This document shows positions 49,272 through 55,619 of a stretch of DNA of 64,000 nt, one piece after another (within the stretch, counting starts at the first letter, position 1; the number at the start of each line of letters is the position of its first letter). A model generated the notes under the pieces. It was not told the DNA's origin and did no database searches. It saw nothing but the letters and a program-made list of their open reading frames with translations. Source of the stretch: Isoptericola peretonis (GTDB lineage: Bacteria; Actinomycetota; Actinomycetes; Actinomycetales; Cellulomonadaceae); NCBI GenBank assembly GCA_023241745.1, contig JALQCY010000005.1, forward strand, positions 309,612-373,611. The letters are read 5' to 3'. A program made the translations under genes and the position numbers.

Positions 49272-50056
49272 GCGTCGCTCGGTCGGCCGGCCCGGGTGTC
49301 TGCGCCGAAGCCCGGGAGCTCCACGGTCTCGTCGGCGTAGGGCGCGATCAGCAGGGAGGCCGTCGCCCACCCCTGGGCGAGGAGCCCGGCGTCGGACTCC
49401 GGCTCCGTGGACCGCTCCGTGCCCTCGTACCGCACCACGAGGGCGTCGTCGCCCTCGCCGCGGGCCACGCGTGCGTGCACCGCGCCGAAGGTGGCGAGCG
49501 GCGCCTGCCGGAACCCCCGCAGCTCGTCGCGGGGCAGGTCCGGCACGTTGACGTTGAGGGTGCGCCGGCGGGGCGGCGCGCTCAGCACCCAGCCGAGCGC
49601 GTGCGCGGCCACCTGCTCGGCGGTGTCCCAGTGCTGCGGGTCCTCCGCGTCCAGGGAGACGGCGAGCGTCCGCATGCCGAGTGACGCCGCGGACAGCGCC
49701 GCCCCCACGGTGCCCGAGTGCAGGACGGCGTTGCCGATGTTGGGGCCGCGGTTGACGCCCGAGAGCAGCACGTCGGGCACGTCCCCGAAGGCCCCGTACG
49801 CCGAGACGAAGGCGATGAGCGCCGGGTCGGCGGCGACCGCCAGCGAGCGCACGCCGTCGGGCACCCCCGGCGCCCGGCGCTCCTCGACGACGAGCCTTCC
49901 GTCCTCCTGCGCGCCGTGCAGCGCCGCGGACGCACCCGAGGACTCCGCGTCGGGCGCCGCGACCAGCACGTCGAGCCCCGCCGCCACCGCGCAGCGCGCG
50001 AGCACCCCCAGCCCGGGCGAGTCGATCCCGTCGTCGTTCGTCACCAGGGCCAGCAT
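49268..50056 (-). CDS. surE: 5'/3'-nucleotidase SurE
   Basis: A 262-residue metal-dependent phosphatase acting on nucleoside monophosphates. The signature MLALVTNDDGIDSPGL places Asp-Asp metal ligands at residues 8-9, and SGVNRGPNIGNAVLHSGTVGAA the Asn ligand and catalytic loop. The domain order agrees with SurE homologues. AGGAGC precedes ATG 50056. It lies downstream of the PfkB gene. Confidence 0.95.
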   Translation of the reverse strand: MLALVTNDDGIDSPGLGVLARCAVAAGLDVLVAAPDAESSGASAALHGAQEDGRLVVEERRAPGVPDGVRSLAVAADPALIAFVSAYGAFGDVPDVLLSGVNRGPNIGNAVLHSGTVGAALSAASLGMRTLAVSLDAEDPQHWDTAEQVAAHALGWVLSAPPRRRTLNVNVPDLPRDELRGFRQAPLATFGAVHARVARGEGDDALVVRYEGTERSTEPESDAGLLAQGWATASLLIAPYADETVELPGFGADTRAGRPSDA

Positions 50057-50098
50057 CGTCAGCTCCTCTCGTCGTCCGTCCGCGCCGTCTGCCGCGTG

Positions 50099-51034
50099 TC
50101 AGTCGAGCACGTCGACCGTGACCCGGTCGGCGAAGCTCTCGATCTCCTCCCGGCGACCGGTCCCCAGACCGTGCCGCGTCACGTTCAGCGCCCCCGCCGC
50201 GGCGCCCAGCCGCACCGCGTCCTGGAGCGGCAGCCCCCGCGCCAGCCCGACGGCGATGCCGGCCGTCATCGAGTCGCCGGCCCCGCGGTGGTCCACCGTG
50301 GACACGGCGGGCGTCGCGATCGTCGACGCGCCGTCGGACGTGACGAGCAGCGTCGGCTCCTGCGCCCGCGAGACGACGAGGGCGCCCAGCCCCTCATCGA
50401 CCCACTTCTCCGCGGCCCGGCGCAGCTCGGCGACGGAGTCGTCCGCCGCCAGGCCGGCGTCGAGCATCTCCTCGTGGCTCATCTTCAGCACCGCCTTCGC
50501 CTCTCCGGCGACGGCGGCCCCGAGCTCGCCGTTCAGGTCGGCGACGACCTGCGTGCCCGACGCGGTCACGTCGTGGGCGAGGCGCGCGAGGAAGTCGGAC
50601 GGCAGCCCGATGTCGTGCTGCGTGCCCGTGAGGACGCAGACGTCGGCCTCCAGCGCGGCGACCAGCGACGTGCCGTACAGGTCGTCGAGGGCGTGGCGGT
50701 CGAGCGGCGTCGACGGCATCGTGACGGTCACCGGCTCGCCCCCCGAGCGGCGGTCCCGCAGCTGGGTGCCGCCACCTCCCTGGGCGGCCGTCCGCAGCTC
50801 GAGCCCCCGGCTGCGGGCCAGGTGCGCGGTGATCTCGCCCGTCTCGCCGCCGAACGGGCCGCAGACGGCGACGTCGGCCCCGAGGGCGCGGGCCATGGTC
50901 GCGACCCACAGCCCCTGGCCGCCGGGGTGCACGTGGATCTCCGGGAGGTCCCGCACCCGGTCCGTCTCGATCTCGATGGTGAGCAGCGGCTCGGGGGCCA
51001 CGACGCAGACGGCGGCCTGACGGTCGGAGGTCAT
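50099..51034 (-). CDS. PfkB-family sugar kinase (1-phosphofructokinase-like)
   Basis: A 311-residue ribokinase-fold enzyme. HVHPGGQGLWVATMARALGADV corresponds to PfkB signature 1 (usually GGKGxN; here GGQGLW), and STVDHRGAGDSMTAGIAVGLARG is signature 2 with the catalytic Asp of GAGD. Family members phosphorylate fructose-1-phosphate, tagatose, ribose or nucleosides; the variant first signature (W instead of N) may change the substrate. ATG 51034 has TAGGGT seven bases upstream and is probably leaderless. surE follows 42 bases after. Confidence 0.88.
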   Translation of the reverse strand: MTSDRQAAVCVVAPEPLLTIEIETDRVRDLPEIHVHPGGQGLWVATMARALGADVAVCGPFGGETGEITAHLARSRGLELRTAAQGGGGTQLRDRRSGGEPVTVTMPSTPLDRHALDDLYGTSLVAALEADVCVLTGTQHDIGLPSDFLARLAHDVTASGTQVVADLNGELGAAVAGEAKAVLKMSHEEMLDAGLAADDSVAELRRAAEKWVDEGLGALVVSRAQEPTLLVTSDGASTIATPAVSTVDHRGAGDSMTAGIAVGLARGLPLQDAVRLGAAAGALNVTRHGLGTGRREEIESFADRVTVDVLD

Positions 51035-51047
51035 GCTCCGGACCCTA
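51032..51047 (-). promoter_or_regulatory. leaderless promoter of the PfkB gene
   Basis: On the minus strand TAGGGT (51047-51042), seven bases, ATG 51034. No Shine-Dalgarno. Confidence 0.55.
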
Positions 51048-51096
51048 GGCAGGTCCGAGGATGCCCGCCGCACGGACGAAGGGTGCGCCGGACGAC

Positions 51097-51151
51097 GCCG
51101 ACGGCGCCCGCCCGACATGTCCCTGAACACGGTCGGGCGGACGCCGTCGGC
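51097..51151. terminator. 20-bp hairpin between two same-strand genes
   Basis: Arms 51097-51116 and 51132-51151 are reverse complements with one mismatch, with a 15-base loop. It lies just after the stop (51156) of the minus-strand membrane protein gene and before the leaderless PfkB promoter. It is probably the terminator of the upstream purN-containing transcript. Confidence 0.65.
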
Positions 51152-51155
51152 AGCT

Positions 51156-51743
51156 TCAGCGCGGGGCGGCCAGGTGCTGCTCCCACGGCAGCAGCGTCAC
51201 GGGGTGCGGCGGGTGGTCCGACGCCCGCAGCGTCAGGTCCACCACCGCCGCGCGCACCTGCGACCACTCGGCGTCGCCGTCGGACGAGCCGGGCCCGCCC
51301 GGCGGCCGCTCCGCGAGCGCGAGAATCTGCTGGAGCACCAGCACCGCGCGCCGCTGGTCGACCCGCCGGGCGGTGTGGACCCCGGTCGCGGCCCGGACCA
51401 CCTGGGCGGCGAGAGCCTCGCCGCGCGAACCGTGCGCGAGCGGCGCGGAGGTCGCCAGGCGCAGCGGCACCGGTGCCGCCCGCAGCGACCAGCGGATGCC
51501 GGACGGGTCGTGCGGCCGGATGCGCGCCGGGCCGCGCAGCAGCGACGCCACCAGCAACGCGACGACGACCAGCACCACGGACCCCGCCAGCGTCCAGGTC
51601 CAGCCCGCCGCGCGCGGCCCGGACGGCACCAGGAGCATGAGGACGCCCGCCCACACGGCCCACATGGTCGCGCAGCCCACCGCCACCAGGGCGAAGATCA
51701 GGGCCGCGGAGGCGTCCCCGGGACGACGACGGCGAGTGCTCAT
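51156..51743 (-). CDS. small membrane protein, function unknown
   Basis: A 195-residue protein. A basic N-terminus (STRRRRPGDA) is followed by two transmembrane helices (ALIFALVAVGCATMWAVWAG and WTLAGSVVLVVVALLVASLL), then a soluble tail rich in Ala/Arg (GEALAAQVVRAATGVHTARRVDQRRAVLVLQQILAL). No enzyme or binding motif was recognised. It lies 48 bases after purN in the same direction, with no good ribosome site. Confidence 0.55.
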   Translation of the reverse strand: MSTRRRRPGDASAALIFALVAVGCATMWAVWAGVLMLLVPSGPRAAGWTWTLAGSVVLVVVALLVASLLRGPARIRPHDPSGIRWSLRAAPVPLRLATSAPLAHGSRGEALAAQVVRAATGVHTARRVDQRRAVLVLQQILALAERPPGGPGSSDGDAEWSQVRAAVVDLTLRASDHPPHPVTLLPWEQHLAAPR

Positions 51744-51791
51744 ACCTCTGAGTTGCCGGCACCGGGGTGATCCCTACCGCCGACCACGCGA

Positions 51792-52391
51792 TCAGGGGCG
51801 CCAGGACCGGAGGACGTCGGTCAGCAGCTCCTTCTCCGTGGCCTGCACGCGGGCGCGGAGCGCGGGCACGTCGTCGCCGGGCAGGACCGGGACCTCGGCC
51901 TGCGCGACGACCGGGCCCTCGTCGTACTGCGCGGTCACCAGGTGCACGGTCGCGCCGGAGGTCGTCCGCCCTGCCGCGAGGACGGCCGCGTGCACACGGT
52001 CCCCGTACATGCCCGCGCCCCCGAACTCCGGCAGCAGGGCGGGGTGCGTGTTGAGGATCCGCCCGTCGTACCGGGAGAGCACCAGGGGACCGAGCTTCTT
52101 CATGTACCCCACGAGCACCACCACGTCGACGTCCGCCCCGACGAGGGCGGCAAGGACGGCGGAGTCGAGGTCGTGCGCGTCGGGGTGCGTGACCCCGCTG
52201 AGGTGCGCGGTCGGGAGGCAGTGCCGGCGAGCGACGTCGAAGATCCCCGACCGGCTGTTGTTCCCGAGCACGAGACGCACGTCGACCGCTCCGGAGTCGA
52301 TGACGCGCGCGGCGGTGCTCCCCGCCCCGGATCCCACCAGGGCGACGCGGAGCGGGGCGAGGGAACGACCAGGGATGGGCGGTGTCGTCAC
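51792..52391 (-). CDS. purN: formyltransferase of the PurN type
   Basis: A 199-residue transformylase. The conserved VALVGSGAGSTAARV turn, GNNSRSG, ILNTHPALLPEFGGAGMYG (with the catalytic Asn and His of N-x-H), SGATVHLV and YDEGPVV (with the catalytic Asp) follow the order in 5'-phosphoribosylglycinamide formyltransferase. The enzyme makes FGAR from GAR using 10-formyl-THF in purine synthesis. The start is GTG 52391. The neighbours are a VOC gene and a membrane protein, not other pur genes, so a salvage or formyl-transfer variant cannot be excluded. Confidence 0.8.
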   Translation of the reverse strand: MTTPPIPGRSLAPLRVALVGSGAGSTAARVIDSGAVDVRLVLGNNSRSGIFDVARRHCLPTAHLSGVTHPDAHDLDSAVLAALVGADVDVVVLVGYMKKLGPLVLSRYDGRILNTHPALLPEFGGAGMYGDRVHAAVLAAGRTTSGATVHLVTAQYDEGPVVAQAEVPVLPGDDVPALRARVQATEKELLTDVLRSWRP

Positions 52392-52419
52392 GACGCGATC
52401 CTGGCAGACGTGACCAGAC

Positions 52420-52800
52420 TCAGGAGGTCGCCCACACCCCCAGCTCGTTGCCGCTCGGGTCGAGGAAGTGGAAGCGGCGGCCGCCGGGGAACGCGTACGG
52501 CCCGGCGACGACCTGACCCCCGGCGCGCGCGACGCCGTCGAGGGTCGCGTCGAGGTCCTCGGAGAACAGCAGCACGAAGGGGCCGCCGCGGCTGATGTCG
52601 GCGGCGTCCGCGAGGCGGAGCCCGCCCGCCTCGGCGGGCGCCTGCTCCGCGGCGGTCCGGATGCCCGCGTACTCGGGGCCGTAGGGGACGAACTCCCAGC
52701 CGAACGCCGCGGCGTAGAACTCCTGCGCCGCGGCGAGGTCGGTCACGGGCAGCTCGAGGTAGTCGACGGTGTGGTGGACGCCGTGCGCGTGGTCGCTCAT
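52420..52800 (-). CDS. VOC-family (glyoxalase-like) protein
   Basis: A 126-residue protein with the beta-alpha-beta-beta-beta fold of the vicinal-oxygen-chelate superfamily. A strand beginning VHHTVDYLELPVTDLAAAQEFY is followed by AFGWEFVPYGPEYAGI, then VLLFSEDLDATLDGVARAGGQ and RFHFLDPSGNELGVW. Metal ligands cannot be confirmed in full; the central Glu of GNELGVW is typical. Possible roles are glyoxalase-like lyase, dioxygenase or antibiotic-binding protein. Confidence 0.8.
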   Translation of the reverse strand: MSDHAHGVHHTVDYLELPVTDLAAAQEFYAAAFGWEFVPYGPEYAGIRTAAEQAPAEAGGLRLADAADISRGGPFVLLFSEDLDATLDGVARAGGQVVAGPYAFPGGRRFHFLDPSGNELGVWATS

Positions 52801-52851
52801 CCCGGCAGCATCCCGCGGGCCTCCGACAGCGTCCCGGTGGGCTGCGGCCGG

Positions 52852-52866
52852 TAGAGTCGTCCGATG
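52852..52866 (+). promoter_or_regulatory. leaderless promoter of the acyltransferase gene
   Basis: TAGAGT (52852-52857), six bases, ATG 52864; no Shine-Dalgarno. Confidence 0.5.
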
Positions 52867-53445
52867 CTCAGAACCCTCCGTCGGGCTCTCGCCGGCGCCT
52901 TCTGGTGGCTCAGCCGCTGGACCCTGCGCAGCGAACCCGTCCCGCCGCAGGCGGGTGTGCTGGTGGGTGCCCCCCACACGTCCAACTGGGACTTCGTCCT
53001 CATGCTCGCCATCTCGTGGCGGCTGGGCCTCGACGTGCGGTGGCTGGGCAAGCACACCCTGTTCTCCGGCTGGCGCGGCCCGGTCATGCGGGCGCTCGGC
53101 GGCATCCCGGTGGACCGCCGTGACCCGAGCCGCGTGGTCGACGACGTCCTGACCCGCGTGCAGGCCGGGGAGGTGTTCCACCTCGTCGTCACGCCGGAGG
53201 GCACCCGCTCGGGCGACGGCTGGAAGTCGGGGTTCTACCGCATCGCCCGGGCGGCCGACCTGCCCGTCACGCTCGGGTACGTCGACCGCACCACGATGAC
53301 GACCGGGCTCGGCCCGACGGTCCGGCTCACGGGCGACGTGCGTGCCGACATGGACGTGATCCGCGCGTTCTACGCCGACAAGGCCGGCCTGCGCCCCCGG
53401 CTGCGCACCGAGCCGCGGCTGGCCGACGAGGACCGGCCGGGCTGA
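52864..53445 (+). CDS. lysophospholipid acyltransferase family (PlsC-like) protein
   Basis: A 193-residue acyltransferase. The catalytic HxxxxD motif is HTSNWD, EGTRSGDGW is motif III that binds the phosphate, and a Gly/Pro motif (IPVDRRD) lies between them. The acceptor is usually lysophosphatidic acid. It converges on the epimerase gene and ends in a hairpin that contains its stop codon. Confidence 0.88.
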   Translation: MLRTLRRALAGAFWWLSRWTLRSEPVPPQAGVLVGAPHTSNWDFVLMLAISWRLGLDVRWLGKHTLFSGWRGPVMRALGGIPVDRRDPSRVVDDVLTRVQAGEVFHLVVTPEGTRSGDGWKSGFYRIARAADLPVTLGYVDRTTMTTGLGPTVRLTGDVRADMDVIRAFYADKAGLRPRLRTEPRLADEDRPG

Positions 53446-53456
53446 CGCCCGGCCGG
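53433..53456. terminator. hairpin containing the acyltransferase stop codon
   Basis: A 9-bp perfect stem CCGGCCGGG / CCCGGCCGG with a six-base loop that includes the TGA. Convergent genes flank it. Confidence 0.55.
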
Positions 53457-53459
53457 CCC

Positions 53460-53492
53460 CGCGCGGCTCGCGGACCGCGGGTCAGCCGCGCG
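53460..53492. terminator. second inverted repeat before the epimerase stop
   Basis: CGCGCGGCT (53460-53468) and AGCCGCGCG (53484-53492) are perfect complements separated by a 15-base loop with a smaller stem; the right arm overlaps the end of the minus-strand epimerase gene. Confidence 0.45.
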
Positions 53493-54384
53493 CTGCGTGG
53501 TCGTACGCGCCGGCGGCGATGTCCTCGAGCAGGGTCGGCCCGGTGGGCTCCCAGCCCAGCAGCTCGCGGGTGAGAGCGCTCGACGCCACCGCGTCCATCC
53601 CCCAGAAGCCGCTGAGCCAGCCGAAGTGCTCGGGAGCGTCGGCGGGGTCGACCGAGACGGCCGGCACGCCGACGGCGCGGCTGATGGCCTCCGCGATCTC
53701 ACGGGAGGGCACGCCCTCCTCGGCGACGGCGTGCACCGCGGAGCCCGCGGGCGCCTTGTCGACCGCGAGGGCGACGAGCCGTCCGGCGTCGCCGACGTGG
53801 ACGGCGGGCCACCGGGACGACCCGTCCCCGACGTATCCCGAGACGCCGCGCTCGCGCGCGATCTGCGTCAGCACGGACGTGAACCCGTGGTCCCCCACCC
53901 CGTGCACGGTGGCCGAGAACCGCAGCGCCACCGACCGCACGCCCCGGTCCGCGGCGTCGAGGGCCAGCGCCTCGGAGCCGCCGCGCGGCGCGTCCGGGCC
54001 GGAGAAGACGGAGCTGTCGTTCTCGGTCATCACGACGCCCGGGGTCCCGACCAGGCCGGACGCCAGCAGGAGCGCGCGGCCGCTGTCCGCGAGCTCGTCG
54101 ACGAATGCTCCGACGACGGCCCGCTCCGTGCGGCCGGCGCCGTCGTAGTCCGCGAAGTCGTGCTTGAAGGCCAGGTGCACGACGGCGTCGGCGCCCTGGG
54201 CCCCGGCACGCAGGCTCTCCAGGTCGTCGAGCCCGCCGCGGTGCACGCCTGCACCCAGGGCCTCGACCCGGCGGGCGGAGCCGTCGGACCGGGCGAGCCC
54301 GACGACGTCGTGCCCGGCAGCGAGCAGGTGGGGGACGGTGGCGGAGCCGATCCAGCCGGAGGCTCCGGTGACGAAGATGCGCAT
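53482..54384 (-). CDS. NAD-dependent epimerase/dehydratase-like SDR
   Basis: A 300-residue extended SDR. The N-terminus MRIFVTGASGWIGSATVPHL has the NAD-binding GxxGxxG; downstream LLLASGLVGTPG and a RFSATVHGVGDHGFTSVL segment follow the fold, and a YxxxK pair is not obvious, so the catalytic type is unsure. AGAGGAG precedes ATG 54384 by five bases. It is divergent from the TetR gene, and two palindromic operators lie between. Confidence 0.8.
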   Translation of the reverse strand: MRIFVTGASGWIGSATVPHLLAAGHDVVGLARSDGSARRVEALGAGVHRGGLDDLESLRAGAQGADAVVHLAFKHDFADYDGAGRTERAVVGAFVDELADSGRALLLASGLVGTPGVVMTENDSSVFSGPDAPRGGSEALALDAADRGVRSVALRFSATVHGVGDHGFTSVLTQIARERGVSGYVGDGSSRWPAVHVGDAGRLVALAVDKAPAGSAVHAVAEEGVPSREIAEAISRAVGVPAVSVDPADAPEHFGWLSGFWGMDAVASSALTRELLGWEPTGPTLLEDIAAGAYDHAARG

Positions 54385-54419
54385 GGGTACTCCTCTGCGG
54401 GGGCCGCATCCACGGCCCG

Positions 54420-54440
54420 TGATGTCAGTTGCTGACATCA
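54420..54440. promoter_or_regulatory. TetR operator 1
   Basis: TGATGTCAG-TTG-CTGACATCA, a perfect 9-3-9 inverted repeat in the gap between the epimerase and TetR genes. Confidence 0.8.
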
Positions 54441-54453
54441 GGCACGCTACACC

Positions 54454-54474
54454 TGATGTCAGCAGCTGTCATCA
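54454..54474. promoter_or_regulatory. TetR operator 2
   Basis: TGATGTCAG-CAG-CTGTCATCA, the same repeat with one arm mismatch, 34 bp centre to centre from operator 1. It ends two bases before the TetR -10 box TAGACT, so binding would block the regulator's own promoter. Confidence 0.75.
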
Positions 54475-54475
54475 C

Positions 54476-54490
54476 TAGACTGTCCCCATG
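54476..54490 (+). promoter_or_regulatory. leaderless promoter of the TetR gene
   Basis: TAGACT (54476-54481), six bases, ATG 54488; it directly follows operator 2. Confidence 0.6.
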
Positions 54491-55051
54491 GCCCGATGGG
54501 AACCCGATGCGCGTGGGCGCATGACGCGCGCAGCGCTCGACCTCTACGCCGAGCAGGGGTTCGAGCAGACCACGACCGCCCAGATCGCCAGGCGTGCCGG
54601 CGTCACGGAGCGCACGTACTTCCGGCACTTCGCCGACAAGCGCGAGGTGCTGTTCGACGGGTCCCACGAGCTCGAGGCGGCCGTCGCGTCCGCGATCACC
54701 GCCGCGCCCGACACGGCCGACCCGCTCGACGTCGTCGGCGACGCCGTCGCCACCGCCGTCGCAGCCCTCGAGGAGCGCCGCGAGCTCGCCGCCCGCCGCG
54801 CCGCGGTCGTCGCCGCGACCCCGCACCTGCAGGAGCGGGAGCTCCTCAAGCTCGCCGCCCTGCGCGATGCCGCGGCGGCCGCCCTGCGCGCCCGCGGAGT
54901 TCCCGAGCCGGACGCCTCGATGGTCGCCGAGGCCGGCGTGGGGGCGTTCCGCGTCGGCTTCGACGCCTGGATCGCCTCCGGGCAGTCGCGCCCGGTCGGT
55001 GACGAGGTGCGCTCGGCCCTCGCGGCGCTCCGGGCCCAGGCCCGCGGCTAG
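54488..55051 (+). CDS. TetR-family transcriptional regulator
   Basis: A 187-residue repressor. The helix-turn-helix lies in residues 11-52: MTRAALDLYAEQGFEQTTTAQIARRAGVTERTYFRHFADKREVLFDG. The C-terminal helical domain (VVGDAVATAVAALEERRELA, ASMVAEAGVGAFRVGFDAWIASG) is the ligand-binding dimer part. It should bind the two operators and control itself and the divergent SDR gene. The inducer is unknown. Confidence 0.95.
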   Translation: MARWEPDARGRMTRAALDLYAEQGFEQTTTAQIARRAGVTERTYFRHFADKREVLFDGSHELEAAVASAITAAPDTADPLDVVGDAVATAVAALEERRELAARRAAVVAATPHLQERELLKLAALRDAAAAALRARGVPEPDASMVAEAGVGAFRVGFDAWIASGQSRPVGDEVRSALAALRAQARG

Positions 55052-55064
55052 GCTCGCCGTCGTG
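55049..55064 (+). promoter_or_regulatory. leaderless promoter of the second GNAT gene
   Basis: TAGGCT (55049-55054), seven bases, GTG 55062; the box overlaps the end of the TetR gene. Confidence 0.5.
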
Positions 55065-55619
55065 CCCGAGCCCTCCCCCGTGTTCCCGCCGCTGCCCGAC
55101 GGCGTCGCCCTGCGCCTCCTGCGCCGCGACGACGGCCCCGCCCTCGCCGCGGCGTACTCGCGCAACCGCGACCACCTCGAGCCGTGGGAGCCCGCCCGGC
55201 CGACCGAGTTCTACGAGGCCCGGTACCACGCCGAGCGGATCCCGGTGGAGCTGCTGGGCCACGGGTCGGGCCGGGCGGTCCCCCTCGTGCTCGAGCGCGA
55301 CGGTCAGATCGTCGGGCGGGTCAACCTCACGGACGTCGTGCTCGGCGCGTTCCGCAACGTGCACCTCGGCTACTGGATCGACGGCGCGCTCGCGGGTCGC
55401 GGCATCATGACCGCGGCCGTCGAGGCCGCGTGCGCCCACGCCCGCGACGAGCTGGGGCTGCACCGCGTCCAGGCCGCGACCCTGCTGCACAACGAGGCGT
55501 CACAGCGCGTGCTGGCGCGGGCCGGCTTCGAACGGATCGGGACCGCTCCCCGGTACCTGCACATCGCCGGCCGCTGGCAGGACCACGTGCTGTTCCAGCG
55601 CATCCTCCACGACGACTGA
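55062..55619 (+). CDS. GNAT acetyltransferase of the RimJ/RimL type
   Basis: A 185-residue protein. DGVALRLLRRDDGPALAAAYSRNRDHLEPWEP is the typical entry of RimJ/RimL-type acetyltransferases; GYWIDGALAGRGIMTAAVEAACAHARDELGLHRVQAATLLHNEASQRVLARAGFE contains the acetyl-CoA loop (R-G-I-M-T-like) and the RimL motif. Its protein or small-molecule acceptor is not known. Its last 120 bases overlap the 3' end of the convergent metallopeptidase gene. Confidence 0.9.
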   Translation: MPEPSPVFPPLPDGVALRLLRRDDGPALAAAYSRNRDHLEPWEPARPTEFYEARYHAERIPVELLGHGSGRAVPLVLERDGQIVGRVNLTDVVLGAFRNVHLGYWIDGALAGRGIMTAAVEAACAHARDELGLHRVQAATLLHNEASQRVLARAGFERIGTAPRYLHIAGRWQDHVLFQRILHDD

